Shown here: positions 1-8,769 of the stretch, piece after piece | Position numbering within the stretch: the first letter of the stretch is position 1 | Layout: the number at the start of each line of letters is the position of its first letter | Notes under the pieces: model-generated | The model's input: only the letters and a program-made list of their open reading frames with translations | Databases searched by the model: none | What the model was told of the DNA's origin: nothing | Position numbers and translations under genes: made by a program | DNA from: Methylobrevis albus | GTDB taxonomy: Bacteria; Pseudomonadota; Alphaproteobacteria; Rhizobiales; Pleomorphomonadaceae | Length of the DNA stretch: 64,000 nucleotides | Direction: 5' to 3' | Assembly (NCBI RefSeq): GCF_015904235.1 | Contig: NZ_JADZLT010000049.1 | Location: forward strand, 124,001 to 188,000

Positions 1-32
1 TCCTGCCGGGTCGGGGCGCGGAACGCCGCGCC

Positions 33-481
<449 letters not shown>

Positions 482-485
<4 letters not shown>

Positions 486-1744
486 GCGGGGTCTCCGGCC
501 GGATCTGCTGCCAGGTCTTCGGCCAAATCTGTCGCCGAGGCGAGCCGTGCGGCGATCCAGGCGGCCAGGCGCGTGCCGACCTCGGCTTTGGGCAGCGTCG
601 GCCAGGTCTCGGTGCCCTCCGCGGTGACGAGGTGCACGGTGTTGGCGTCGCCGCCGAAGACGCCCGACGCCGGCGAGACATCGTTGGCGACGATGAGATC
701 GGCGCCCTTGCGGGCGAGCTTTTCGCGGGCGTAGATCTCGACCGCGCCGGTCTCGGCGGCAAACCCGACGACGAGCGCCGGTCGCAGCGCCGCGTGATGG
801 CCGACGGTCGCGAGGATGTCCGGGTTGAGCGCGAGGCCGAGCGGCGGCGGCGCGCCGCTGCCGTCCTTCTTCAGCTTGGTGTCCGCGGCGTCCGCGACGC
901 GCCAGTCGGCGACGGCGGCGGCCATCACGGCGATGTCGGCGGGAAGCGCGGCGAGCGTCGCCTGCAGCATCTCGCGCGCGGTTTCGACCCGCACGACGCG
1001 GACCCCGGCGGGATCGACGAGCGACACCGGGCCGCTCACCAGCGTGACCTCGGCGCCGAGGGCGGCGAGCGCCGCCGCGACCGCGTGGCCCTGCTTGCCG
1101 GAGGAGCGGTTGGCGATGTAGCGCACCGGGTCAATCGGCTCGTGCGTCGGCCCGGAGGTGACGACGGCGCGGCGGCCGGCGAGCGGGCGCGGCGCGGTGG
1201 CCGCGAAGTGGCCCTCGATCGCGGCGAGGATCTCCATCGGCTCGGCGAGCCGGCCGGCGCCGGTCTCGCCGCGCTCGGCCATCGCGCCGACGTTGGGGCC
1301 GACGAAGCGGATGCCGTCCGCCGCGAGCGTCGCCACATTGCGACGCGTCGCCGGGTGGCCCCACATGCGCGGGTTCATCGCGGGGGCGACGAGGACCGGC
1401 TTGTCGGTGGCGAGCAGGCAGTTGCTGGCGAGGTCGTCGCAGAGGCCGTGCGCCATTTTGGCGATGAGGTCGGCGGTGGCGGGGGCGACGACGAGGAGGT
1501 CGGCCTCGCGCGACAGGCGGATGTGGCCGATCTCGTTCTCGTCGGTGAGATCGAACAGGTCGGTGAAGACGCGGCTTTCGGTGAGGGCGCCGACGGCGAG
1601 CGGCGTCACGAACTGGTGCGCGGATTTCGTCATCACGGCGCGGACGGACGCGCCGCGCTCGCGCAGCCGCCGGACCAGTTCCAGCACCTTGTAGGCGGCG
1701 ATGCCGCCGCCGATGATCAGCAGAATGCGCTTGCCCTGCAGCAT
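482..1744 (-). CDS. coaBC: bifunctional phosphopantothenoylcysteine decarboxylase / phosphopantothenate-cysteine ligase
   Basis: Carries out two consecutive steps of coenzyme A synthesis: ligation of cysteine to 4'-phosphopantothenate, then FMN-dependent decarboxylation to 4'-phosphopantetheine. The N-terminal half (about 1-190) is the flavoprotein CoaC domain, with the [14 protein letters not shown] stretch and the PAMNPRMW motif. The C-terminal half is the CoaB domain, with the conserved [20 protein letters not shown] signature near residue 200. Total length of 420 residues fits the fused bacterial enzyme. The 3' end overlaps the dut start by 4 nt. Upstream lies a divergent gluconolactonase-like gene, so the 1745-1881 gap should hold the promoter. 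No odd features. Confidence 0.96.
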
Positions 1745-1881
1745 GATCCCGTCCGTCTCAAACCGGCGCGGACCCTAGCGCGATCGCACCGGCGCGGCCA
1801 GCCCGCAGCGGTGCCGCGGCGGATCTTGCCGGCATGACGCGGATATGGTGAGAAGGTCGCCCCTGCCCCGGAGATCCCCCG

Positions 1882-2769
1882 ATGACCAAGGTCCGCTGCC
1901 TCGCCCCGACCGGAGACCGCACCGGCGAAGGCGCCGTCTGGATCGCAGAGGAGGGCAAGGTCTACTGGACCGACATCAACCGCTTCCTGATCCACGCCCT
2001 CGTGCCCGGCGAGCGGGCGGTCTCGACCTGGTTCTTCGACGAACCCGTCGTGGCGCTCGCCGCGACGACGCGGCCGGGCACGCTGCTCGTCGCGCTCGCA
2101 TCAAAGCTGACGCTGTGGCAGCCGGCGAACGATGCGCGGGGTCCGTTCGGCTTCGAGCTCGCCGACTTCCCGCACGCCCGGCTCAACGACGGCCGCGCCG
2201 ACCCCGCCGGCCGCTTCTGGGTCGGCTCGATGGGCAACAACGTCGGCCCGGACGGCGAGGGCCTGCCGGCGTTCAAGGGGGCGGGCAAGCTGTTCCAGGT
2301 CGGGACGGCCGGTGCGGCCGAAACCGTGCTCTCCGGCATCGGCATCTCGAACACGCTCGCCTGGAGCCCGGACCGCAGCCGCTTCTATTTCGCCGACACG
2401 CTGGAAAACGAGATTCGCGTCTACGACTACGACGAAGCGACGGGCGAGATCGGGCCGGGCGCGCCGTTCTTCGCCGGCTTCGAGCGCGGCGCGCCGGACG
2501 GTTCGGCGATGGATGCCGACGGCTTCCTCTGGAACTGCCGCTGGGGCGGCGGCTGCATTGTGCGCATCGCGCCGGACGGCAGCGTCGACCGGGTGATCGA
2601 GATGCCGACCGACAACATCACCACCTGCACCTTCGGCGGCCCGGAGCTGACGACGCTGCTGGTGACGACCGCCGCCAGCGAGCGGCCGACCGACCGGCTG
2701 GCGGGCTCGCTGTTCGCGCTCGACGCCGGGGTGGCGGGGCTGCCGGAGAACCGGGTGCGGATCGACTGA
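1882..2769 (+). CDS. SMP-30/gluconolactonase/LRE family protein (sugar lactonase)
   Basis: A 295-residue six-bladed beta-propeller of the SMP-30/gluconolactonase family, likely a metal-dependent hydrolase of a sugar 1,5-lactone. Family marks seen include GAVWIAEEGKVYWTDI near the N terminus, which supplies the metal-binding Glu, and the segments RLNDGRADPAGRFWVGSM, ISNTLAWSPDRSRFYFADT and PDGSAMDADGFLWN, which carry the Asn and Asp ligands expected in this fold. No signal peptide is visible, so it should be cytoplasmic. ATG start preceded by GGAGA. It stands alone between coaBC and a repeat element, so context gives no substrate. The family is clear, the exact lactone unknown. Confidence 0.88.
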   Translation: MTKVRCLAPTGDRTGEGAVWIAEEGKVYWTDINRFLIHALVPGERAVSTWFFDEPVVALAATTRPGTLLVALASKLTLWQPANDARGPFGFELADFPHARLNDGRADPAGRFWVGSMGNNVGPDGEGLPAFKGAGKLFQVGTAGAAETVLSGIGISNTLAWSPDRSRFYFADTLENEIRVYDYDEATGEIGPGAPFFAGFERGAPDGSAMDADGFLWNCRWGGGCIVRIAPDGSVDRVIEMPTDNITTCTFGGPELTTLLVTTAASERPTDRLAGSLFALDAGVAGLPENRVRID

Positions 2770-2807
2770 GGTGTTTTTTCGCGGGGGGCGAGGACGACTG
2801 AGCCGCC

Positions 2808-2993
2808 GTGACCCCTCCCGACCCCGCCTCCCGGCGGGGCCACCCTCCCCACAAGGGGGAGGGATCCCGGGCTGTTAGTCCGGGAACGACCGATCAGCCG
2901 AATCGGACCGTATTTCAATTAGATGCAGTGCCATCGACATCCCTCCCCCTTGTGGGGAGGGTGGCCCCGCGCAGCGGGGTCGGGAGGGGTCAC
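2808..2993. repeat. palindromic intergenic element, family A (two inverted arms)
   Basis: Two arms of about 57 nt (2808-2865 and 2939-2993) are near-perfect reverse complements separated by about 73 nt. Each arm carries smaller hairpins, one of type CCCTCCCC-ACAAG-GGGGAGGG and one of type CCCCGC-n-GCGGGG. Transcribed RNA could fold into a long stem. It lies just after the SMP-30-like gene and before a convergent lipoprotein gene, the usual setting of REP/BIME-like elements. The arm sequence differs from the other repeat families in this window. It may also act as a bidirectional terminator. Confidence 0.8.
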
Positions 2994-3039
2994 GGCCTCA
3001 CCTCACCCGGTCACGCCGCGACCCCGGCAAGACCCCGCC

Positions 3040-3375
3040 TCAGGCACCCGTCACGTAGCGCGCGTACAGCACGCGGACGCGGTTGTGGAATTCCTGCGGC
3101 GTGATGCGGCGGCTGTCGACGAGGCTGGCGTTGGCGATCGATTCGGCCCAGAAGCGCTCCTCGTTCGGTGTCAGCGAGTAGTTCGCCTTCTGGACGGCGT
3201 ATTGCTGGCGCGCCGCATCGGCGAAGAAGATCTCGCCGCGGTTGCGGCGCACCGCGATGTCACGCTTCTGGTCCTCGACGGACTGGATCATCGTGCTCGA
3301 CGGCGGCAGCGCGGGGCGCGTGGCGACGCAGGCGGAAAGCAGCAAGGCGAGGAGAACGGCGGCGACGCGGAGCAT
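3040..3375 (-). CDS. small predicted lipoprotein, unknown function
   Basis: About 111 residues. The chosen ATG at 3375 gives a clean lipoprotein signal, MLRVAAVLLALLLSACVATRP, with the lipobox Leu-Ser-Ala-Cys so that Cys15 would be lipidated. The start is preceded by GAGG at good spacing. An in-frame extension upstream to 3489 would bury this signal and is unlikely. The mature part is short and charged (EDQKRDIAVRRNRGEIFF, then a Tyr-rich C terminus) with no catalytic motif that I recognise. It should be anchored in the inner or outer membrane facing the periplasm. Function is unknown. Confidence 0.78.
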   Translation of the reverse strand: MLRVAAVLLALLLSACVATRPALPPSSTMIQSVEDQKRDIAVRRNRGEIFFADAARQQYAVQKANYSLTPNEERFWAESIANASLVDSRRITPQEFHNRVRVLYARYVTGA

Positions 3376-3540
3376 GGAATCCTCGGCAATGGCGACAGAC
3401 GGTCGAGCCGAGACATAGCGCATGGCAGAAAGCCGCGAAAGCCCGTCGATCAAATGGCCGGCGCGGCGCGTCGCCCGCGCCCCCGGCACGCGCCCGCCAC
3501 ATCTTGCCGGCGGGCGCGTGCCGATGACGCCGATCGTCGA

Positions 3541-3891
3541 TCAGCCGTGGTTCGGGCCGTCGTCACGGCCGCGGCCGCGGCGCTGGTGGTTCGGGCCGTC
3601 GTCACGGCCGCGGCCGTGACGGGCGAGTTCCATGCTCGCCGGCGCCGATTCGATGCGGGTGTGGCCGGGGCCGTCGTCGCGGCCGCGGCCACGACCGCGG
3701 CGGCCGTCGGACTTGCGGTCGTCGGACTTGCGGTCGTCGGCGCCGTGCTTGGCGACATCGAGCAGCGGAGCGGCGATTTCGGCGGGGGAGAGGCTCGCGG
3801 CCGACGACGGGGCGACGGCGGCGGACGCCGGAGCGGCGAGCAGCGCGGCGAGCAGCGTCGCGATCGAGGTGAGGGTCAGGGTCGTTTTCAT
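3541..3891 (-). CDS. small secreted Arg/Asp/Gly-rich repeat protein, unknown function
   Basis: A 116-residue protein starting MKTTLTLTSIATLLAALLAAPASA, a convincing Sec signal peptide with an Ala-Ser-Ala cleavage site. The mature chain has DRKSDDRKSDGRRGRGRGRDDGPGH and then two further copies of an RGRDDGPNH unit ending at the C terminus. The underlying DNA is also repeated (near 3545-3620). Low complexity, hydrophilic, probably disordered, with His and Asp that could bind cations. It is divergent from another secreted low-complexity protein (4051-4605), so the 160 nt between them probably holds both promoters. No family recognised. It could be a false frame in GC-rich DNA, but the perfect signal peptide argues for a real gene. 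Confidence 0.68.
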   Translation of the reverse strand: MKTTLTLTSIATLLAALLAAPASAAVAPSSAASLSPAEIAAPLLDVAKHGADDRKSDDRKSDGRRGRGRGRDDGPGHTRIESAPASMELARHGRGRDDGPNHQRRGRGRDDGPNHG

Positions 3892-4050
3892 GGCTGATGT
3901 CCTCCTGTTGGCACGTCCGGCGCGCCTGGCCGGCTCGGTCTGTCCGGCAATCGGCGCCGTCGACGTCTCCTGCCTAGCAGCCCGTGCCCCGCGCCAGCCT
4001 GACCGGCGCCGTCAGCGCGTTGTCAGCTTCGAGATGCTAGGCTCGCGAGC

Positions 4051-4605
4051 ATGAGCCCCCCTCGCGTCACGCGCCGCGCCGCGCTTGCTGCCGTCCTGTT
4101 CATCGCCGTCCTCGTCACGGCGACGGGGACGGCGCTGGCGCGCGACGGCGGCGGCGGGCATGGCGGCGGCGGGCACGGCGGGGGCGACGGCGGCGGCGGG
4201 CACGGGCGTGGCGGGCACGGGGGCGAGGGGCGAGGGGGCGAGGGGCGCGGCGAGAACGGCCGGCGCGGCGGCGACGACCGCCGTGACGACGAACGCGACG
4301 ACGAACGCGACGACGAACGGCGCGACCGGACGGAGGTCGAAGACGACGACTGGACCGCGGACGGCAGCCTGCTCGACCAGGACGAGGCCCGCGCGGCGCT
4401 GGCCGCGGGACGCATCGTGGCCTTCGCCGACATCGCCCGGACGGTGCGGGACGCAAGCTCCGGCCGGATCGTGGCGGTCGACCTCCTGCGCGCCCGCAGC
4501 GGCCGGCTCAGCTACCGGATCGTCCTGATAGAAGGTGCCGGCGACTACTGGCAGGTTTCGGTCGACGCGGAGCGGAACAGGCTGATCGACATGAGGCGGC
4601 GCTGA
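4051..4605 (+). CDS. secreted Gly/His-rich protein with C-terminal PepSY-like domain
   Basis: 184 residues. Residues 1-31 form a signal peptide (VTRRAALAAVLFIAVLVTATGTALA). Residues 32-75 are a Gly/His repeat (GGGGHG units), followed by an acidic/basic DDERDDERDDER repeat. The C-terminal 70 residues resemble a PepSY domain: a helix DEARAALAAGRIVAFADI, then GRIVAVDLLRARSGRLSYRIVLIEG and YWQVSVDAERNRLIDM. PepSY domains are periplasmic and often inhibit or modulate an enzyme or a sensor kinase. The stop overlaps the next start as TGATG, so it is translationally coupled to the response regulator and kinase that follow. I infer that it is an accessory signal protein of that pair, comparable in position to FeuN of rhizobia. 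The His-rich region suggests metal binding. Confidence 0.78.
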   Translation: MSPPRVTRRAALAAVLFIAVLVTATGTALARDGGGGHGGGGHGGGDGGGGHGRGGHGGEGRGGEGRGENGRRGGDDRRDDERDDERDDERRDRTEVEDDDWTADGSLLDQDEARAALAAGRIVAFADIARTVRDASSGRIVAVDLLRARSGRLSYRIVLIEGAGDYWQVSVDAERNRLIDMRRR

Positions 4606-5261
4606 TGCGGATCCTGGTGGTGGAAGACGAGGCGGCGATCGCCGCCGCGATCGCGAAGGCCCTCGCCGGCGCCGGCTATGTCGTCGATCACGCCGACGAC
4701 GGCGAGGACGCGTGGTTCCGCGCCGACACCGACGAGCCCGACGCGATGATCCTCGATCTCGGCCTGCCGCGGCTCGACGGCCTCAGCGTGCTGCGGCGCC
4801 TGCGCGCCGGCGGCTCCCGGCTGCCGGTGATCGTGCTCACTGCCCGCGGCAACTGGATGGAGCGGGTCGAGGGCATCGACGCCGGCGCCGACGACTACAT
4901 CCCGAAGCCGTTCCAGATGGAGGAACTGCTGGCGCGCCTCGCCGGCGTGCTGCGGCGCACCGGGGGCCACGCGGCGTCGACGATCTCGCTCGGCGACCTC
5001 GTGCTGGAACTCCGGCGGCGCTCGGTGACGATCGCGGGGCAGCCGGTGGATCTCTCGGCGCTCGAGTTCCGGGCGCTGCGCTATCTCGCCCACCACCGTG
5101 GCCGCGTCGTCTCGCAGGGCGAGCTCTCGAGCCACGTCTACGAGACCGACCGCGAGCCCGACAGCAACGCCGTCGAGGTGCTGGTGGCGCGGCTCCGGCG
5201 CAAGATCGGGGCGGAGACGATCGTGACGCGGCGTGGCCAGGGCTACCTGCTGGAGGGGTGA
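4605..5261 (+). CDS. OmpR/PhoP-family response regulator
   Basis: 218 residues. The receiver domain (1-115) has the acidic pair VEDE at 7-10, phospho-acceptor Asp51 in LDLGLPRLDG, the switch Thr in VLTARGN and the conserved Lys in DDYIPKPF. A C-terminal winged helix follows (125-218) with the SNAVEVLVARLRRKIG recognition region and GQGYLLEG end. The ELSSHVYETDREPDSNAVEVLVARLRRK stretch is close to PhoP and rhizobial FeuP. It overlaps the secreted PepSY-like gene by 1 nt and is followed after 5 nt by its kinase. It probably controls an envelope or divalent-cation response. Family certain, regulon unknown. Confidence 0.93.
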   Translation: MRILVVEDEAAIAAAIAKALAGAGYVVDHADDGEDAWFRADTDEPDAMILDLGLPRLDGLSVLRRLRAGGSRLPVIVLTARGNWMERVEGIDAGADDYIPKPFQMEELLARLAGVLRRTGGHAASTISLGDLVLELRRRSVTIAGQPVDLSALEFRALRYLAHHRGRVVSQGELSSHVYETDREPDSNAVEVLVARLRRKIGAETIVTRRGQGYLLEG

Positions 5262-5266
5262 GGGCG

Positions 5267-6622
5267 ATGGCGCTGTTCGATGTGCGTTCGATGCGGCTGC
5301 GGGTGCTGGCGATCGCGGCCGTGACCATCGGCGTGACGCTGATGATTGCCGGCGCCACGCTGGTGGTGATGTTCGAACGCCACCTGCAGCGCCGCATCGC
5401 GGTCGAGCTCGACGTGCACTGGGCCGGGCTCGCCGGGGCCCTGTCGCTCGGCGAGGACGGGCGCTTCGTGCTGACGCGGCCGCTGGCGGATCCGCGCTAC
5501 GAACAGCCGCTCTCCGGCACCTACTGGCAGGTGACCGGGGCCGATGGCGCGGTGATGCGCTCGCGCTCGCTGTGGGACGCGGTGCTGGCCTTCCCGGCCC
5601 CCGCGAACCCCGACCTGCCGTTCGAGATCGAGGGGCCGGACGGCGCCGAACTCTACGTGCTGTCGCGGCCGGTGCGGCTCGAAGCCGGCGGCGCGGCGGT
5701 CCTGACGGTGGCGATCGACCACAAGGAGATCGTCGCGCTGTCGGAGGCCTTTTCCGACGACCTGCGCGTCGCGCTCGGGCTGATCGGCCTGGCGCTGTTC
5801 GCCGGCGCGCTGGTGCAGACCGGCGTCGGCCTCGCGCCGCTGCGGCAGATCAGGCGCGCCGTCGCCGACGTGCGCGGCGGCCGCGCCGCCCGGCTCGGCG
5901 ACCGCTTCGCTTCCGAGATGCAGCCGCTCGCCGACGACCTCGACCGGCTGCTCGACAGCCACGAGCAGCTGCTCGGCAAGGCGCGCGACCGGGCCGGCGC
6001 GTTGGCGCACGGCTTCAAGACGCCGCTGACCATCCTCAAGCTGGAGGCGGCCGCGCTGGAGGCGGAAGGACACGGCGAGCGGGCCCGGGTGCTGCGCGAG
6101 CAGGTCGAGACCATGCGCCGCCACGTCGAGCAGGAGCTGGCGCGGGTGCGCACGCGCGGCATCCCGGTCAGCGGCAGCGCGCTCGGCGCCGGCGCCGGCG
6201 CCGACGTCGCCAGCGGCACCCGGCGCCTGCTCGCCCTGATCCGGCGGATGCCGCACGCCGAGGCGCTGGAGTTCGACGTCGAAATTCCCGAGCGGCTGCA
6301 GGTCCGCATGGACCGCGACGATTTCGGCGAGGTGCTCGGCAACCTGCTCGACAATGCCCGCAAATGGGCGCGCTCGCGGGTGGCCGTGCGGGCGCGGGCG
6401 GTGGACGCGACCTCGGTGTCGCTCGAGGTCGCCGACGACGGGCCGGGCTTCGGCGCAGACGCCGACCATGCGGCGGCCGGCAACGCCGAGGGCAGCGGCC
6501 TCGGGCTCGCCATCGTGCGCGACATCCTCGCCGCCTACGGGACCGGCTACGACGTCGAGCGACGCGACGGCGAGACCGTGGTGCGCCTGCTGCTGACGCG
6601 GCCACGGCTCGCCTCGGCCTGA
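5267..6622 (+). CDS. PhoQ/FeuQ-like sensor histidine kinase
   Basis: 451 residues from the ATG at 5267, placed 5 nt after the regulator stop; a longer frame upstream overlaps the regulator and is not used. Membrane segment 12-36, periplasmic sensor about 37-165, second membrane segment 167-187, HAMP region, then the dimerisation helix with H248 in ALAHGFKTPLTILKLEA. The Phe/Leu-Lys-Thr-Pro form of this box is typical of PhoQ-type kinases. The ATP domain has NLLDNARKWA, DDGPGFG and GSGLGLAIVRDI. It would autophosphorylate and pass phosphate to the upstream regulator. The periplasmic domain is the natural target for the secreted PepSY-like protein of the same operon. Confidence 0.92.
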   Translation: MALFDVRSMRLRVLAIAAVTIGVTLMIAGATLVVMFERHLQRRIAVELDVHWAGLAGALSLGEDGRFVLTRPLADPRYEQPLSGTYWQVTGADGAVMRSRSLWDAVLAFPAPANPDLPFEIEGPDGAELYVLSRPVRLEAGGAAVLTVAIDHKEIVALSEAFSDDLRVALGLIGLALFAGALVQTGVGLAPLRQIRRAVADVRGGRAARLGDRFASEMQPLADDLDRLLDSHEQLLGKARDRAGALAHGFKTPLTILKLEAAALEAEGHGERARVLREQVETMRRHVEQELARVRTRGIPVSGSALGAGAGADVASGTRRLLALIRRMPHAEALEFDVEIPERLQVRMDRDDFGEVLGNLLDNARKWARSRVAVRARAVDATSVSLEVADDGPGFGADADHAAAGNAEGSGLGLAIVRDILAAYGTGYDVERRDGETVVRLLLTRPRLASA

Positions 6623-6652
6623 CCCCGCTCCCCCTCCCCGCTGGACCGGCCT

Positions 6653-8026
6653 TCAGGCCGCGCTGGGCGCCGTCGCCGGCAGGTCGATGGTGACGACGAG
6701 GCCGGGATCGGCGTCCGACAGCGCCAGCGTGCCCTCGTGCAGCGTCGCCACCGCCTTGACGAGGGCGAGTCCGAGGCCGTTGCCGGCCGTCGTCCGGCTG
6801 CGGTCGAGGCGGCGGAACGGCTTCAGCACCTCGCCGCGCATCGCGGCCGGAATGCCCGGCCCGTCGTCGCGCACGACGAGGCGGGCGCCAACTGGGGTGC
6901 GCGACACCGCGAGGCTGATCGCGGTGCCGGGCGGCGTGTGGCGCAGCGCATTCTCGGCGAGGTTCGACAGCGCCTGCGCGAGCAGCGCCCGGTCGGCGAC
7001 GACCGACACCCCCGGCTCAACCATGGCCGTGAGACGGTGGCCGGTTTCCTCGGCGACGGCCTCGTAGGTCTCGGCGAGGTCGGCGACGAGGGCGGAGAGG
7101 TCGACGGGGGCGAAGGCGGCGCGGCGGGCGCGCGCCTCGATCTCGGCGATGCGCAAGAGCGCGGTGAAGGTTTCGAGCAGCCGGTCGACCTCGACGATCG
7201 CCGCGTCGGTGCGCGCTGCCCAGTCCTCCGGCGTCGCAGCCTGCTGCCGCGCCTGCTCCAGCGTCTGGCGCAGCCGGGCGAGCGGGGTGCGCAGGTCGTG
7301 CGCGACGTCGGTGGTGACGCGCTTCAGGTCGGCCATCAGCGTCTCGATGCGGTCGAGCATGCCGTTGATGCCGGCCGTCAGCCGGTCGAACTCGTCGCCG
7401 GTGCCGCGGTCGGGCACCCGCGCCGAAAGGTCGCCGGCGACGATCGCCCGGGTGGTGGCGTCGATATGGGCGATGCGGCGGGCGACGGAGCGCGCCGTGA
7501 CCACCGCACCGGCGAGCGCCAGCGCCGCCGCGAGGCCGCCGCCGATCAGGAAGGCGTTGAGGATCGCCCGGCTGGTGCGGCGCAGCGAGGCGTCGCTCTG
7601 GCCGGCGGCGAGAAAGGTGCCGTCGGAGAGCACGGCGCCGACGCCGAGGATCGAGAGTTCGCCATCGCGGCGCTGCAATTCGAACGGCCCGTCGGCGCGC
7701 CGCATCAGCGGTGGCAGGCTGCCGGTGAGGCGGCGGCCGGCGCGGTCGATGACGAGCACGCGCAGCGGGTCGACGCCCTCGGGGGCGGCGGTGTCGTCGG
7801 CCGCCGCGGCGACAAGGCCGGTGACGCCGAAGCGCTGGTGCACGTCGGAAAGCCGCGTCACCTCGTTGGCGGCAAAGGCGCGGATCTCGCCCCGGGCGGC
7901 GTCGACGGCGATGTAGTGCACGATGCCGCCGAGCGCCGCGGTCGAGGCGAGGAACACCGCGGTATAGGCGATGCCGATCCGGAAGCTGGTGCTGCGGACG
8001 AGGTCACTGCGGGGCGCGGAGGACAT
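6653..8026 (-). CDS. OmpR-type sensor histidine kinase (EnvZ/CusS-like)
   Basis: 457 residues. Two membrane segments (about 18-38 and 165-188) flank a periplasmic sensor of some 120 residues. HAMP follows, then the H-box VTTDVAHDLRTPLARLRQTL and a HATPase domain with NLAENALRHTP, DDGPGIP and GNGLGLALVKAV. It is the second gene of a pair: its start overlaps the 3' end of the response regulator at 8004 by 23 nt. The gene is convergent with the PhoQ-like kinase, with 30 nt between stops. The domain layout and partner resemble heavy-metal or copper sensors, but no metal ligand is evident in the sensor domain, so the signal remains open. Confidence 0.9.
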   Translation of the reverse strand: MSSAPRSDLVRSTSFRIGIAYTAVFLASTAALGGIVHYIAVDAARGEIRAFAANEVTRLSDVHQRFGVTGLVAAAADDTAAPEGVDPLRVLVIDRAGRRLTGSLPPLMRRADGPFELQRRDGELSILGVGAVLSDGTFLAAGQSDASLRRTSRAILNAFLIGGGLAAALALAGAVVTARSVARRIAHIDATTRAIVAGDLSARVPDRGTGDEFDRLTAGINGMLDRIETLMADLKRVTTDVAHDLRTPLARLRQTLEQARQQAATPEDWAARTDAAIVEVDRLLETFTALLRIAEIEARARRAAFAPVDLSALVADLAETYEAVAEETGHRLTAMVEPGVSVVADRALLAQALSNLAENALRHTPPGTAISLAVSRTPVGARLVVRDDGPGIPAAMRGEVLKPFRRLDRSRTTAGNGLGLALVKAVATLHEGTLALSDADPGLVVTIDLPATAPSAA

Positions 8027-8681
8027 AGCCGGCTCCCCGCACGGTGTGGATCAGTTCGGCGTCGAAGCCGCGGTCGACCTTGCCGCGCAGCCGGCTCATG
8101 TGCGTCTCGACGATGTTGGTTTTCGGGTCGAAGTGAAAATCCCAGACGTTCTCGAGCAGCATGGTGCGCGTCACCACCTCGCCGGGATGGCGCATCAGAT
8201 ATTCGAGCAGGCGGAATTCCTGGTTCTGCAGCTCGATGAGACGGCCGGCGCGCGTCACCGTGCGCTTCAGGCAATCGACCTCGAGGTCGTGCACCTTGAG
8301 CAGGCTCTCGCGCACCGGCCGCGCGGCGCGGCGTGACAGCGCGTTGACGCGGGCGTTGAGCTCGGCAAAGGCGAAGGGCTTTACCAAGTAGTCGTCGGCG
8401 CCGGCTTCCAGCCCTTCGACGCGGTCGTCGAGGCTGCCCATCGTGGTGAGCAGTAGCACCGGCGTCGCGTCGCCCGCGCCGCGCAGGGTGCGCAGGATCT
8501 TGAGGCCGTCGACCTCGGGCAGCATGCGGTCGAGCACGACGAGGTCGTAGCCCTCGCCGGCGGCGAGGAACAGCCCGTCGCGGCCGCTGCGGGCGACGTC
8601 GACGACGTGGCCCTGCTGCTTCAGCCCGGCGGTGATGTAGTCCGCCGTGTCCCGGTCGTCCTCGACCACGAGGATCTTCAT
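8004..8681 (-). CDS. OmpR-family response regulator (CusR/CzcR-like)
   Basis: 225 residues. The receiver has VEDDRD at 6-11, the acceptor Asp in VVLDRMLPEVDGL, the switch Thr in LLLTTMGS and Lys in DDYLVKPF. The DNA-binding wing has RTMLLENVWDFHFDPKTNIVETHMSRLRGKVD and ends AGYVLRAPQ. The FHFDP-x-TNIVETHM-RLR pattern is typical of the CusR/CopR/CzcR group. It is the first gene of a two-gene operon, overlapping its kinase. Targets are not visible nearby, since no metal efflux gene lies in this window. Confidence 0.9.
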   Translation of the reverse strand: MKILVVEDDRDTADYITAGLKQQGHVVDVARSGRDGLFLAAGEGYDLVVLDRMLPEVDGLKILRTLRGAGDATPVLLLTTMGSLDDRVEGLEAGADDYLVKPFAFAELNARVNALSRRAARPVRESLLKVHDLEVDCLKRTVTRAGRLIELQNQEFRLLEYLMRHPGEVVTRTMLLENVWDFHFDPKTNIVETHMSRLRGKVDRGFDAELIHTVRGAGYVLRAPQ

Positions 8682-8769
8682 CGCGCGCCCCGCCTCCGCC
8701 GCCCGCCGGCCCCCGGCGCGACAGGTGGGATGCCGGACGCCGCGGAAGAAGGCCGGGCGCGGCGGCGCG

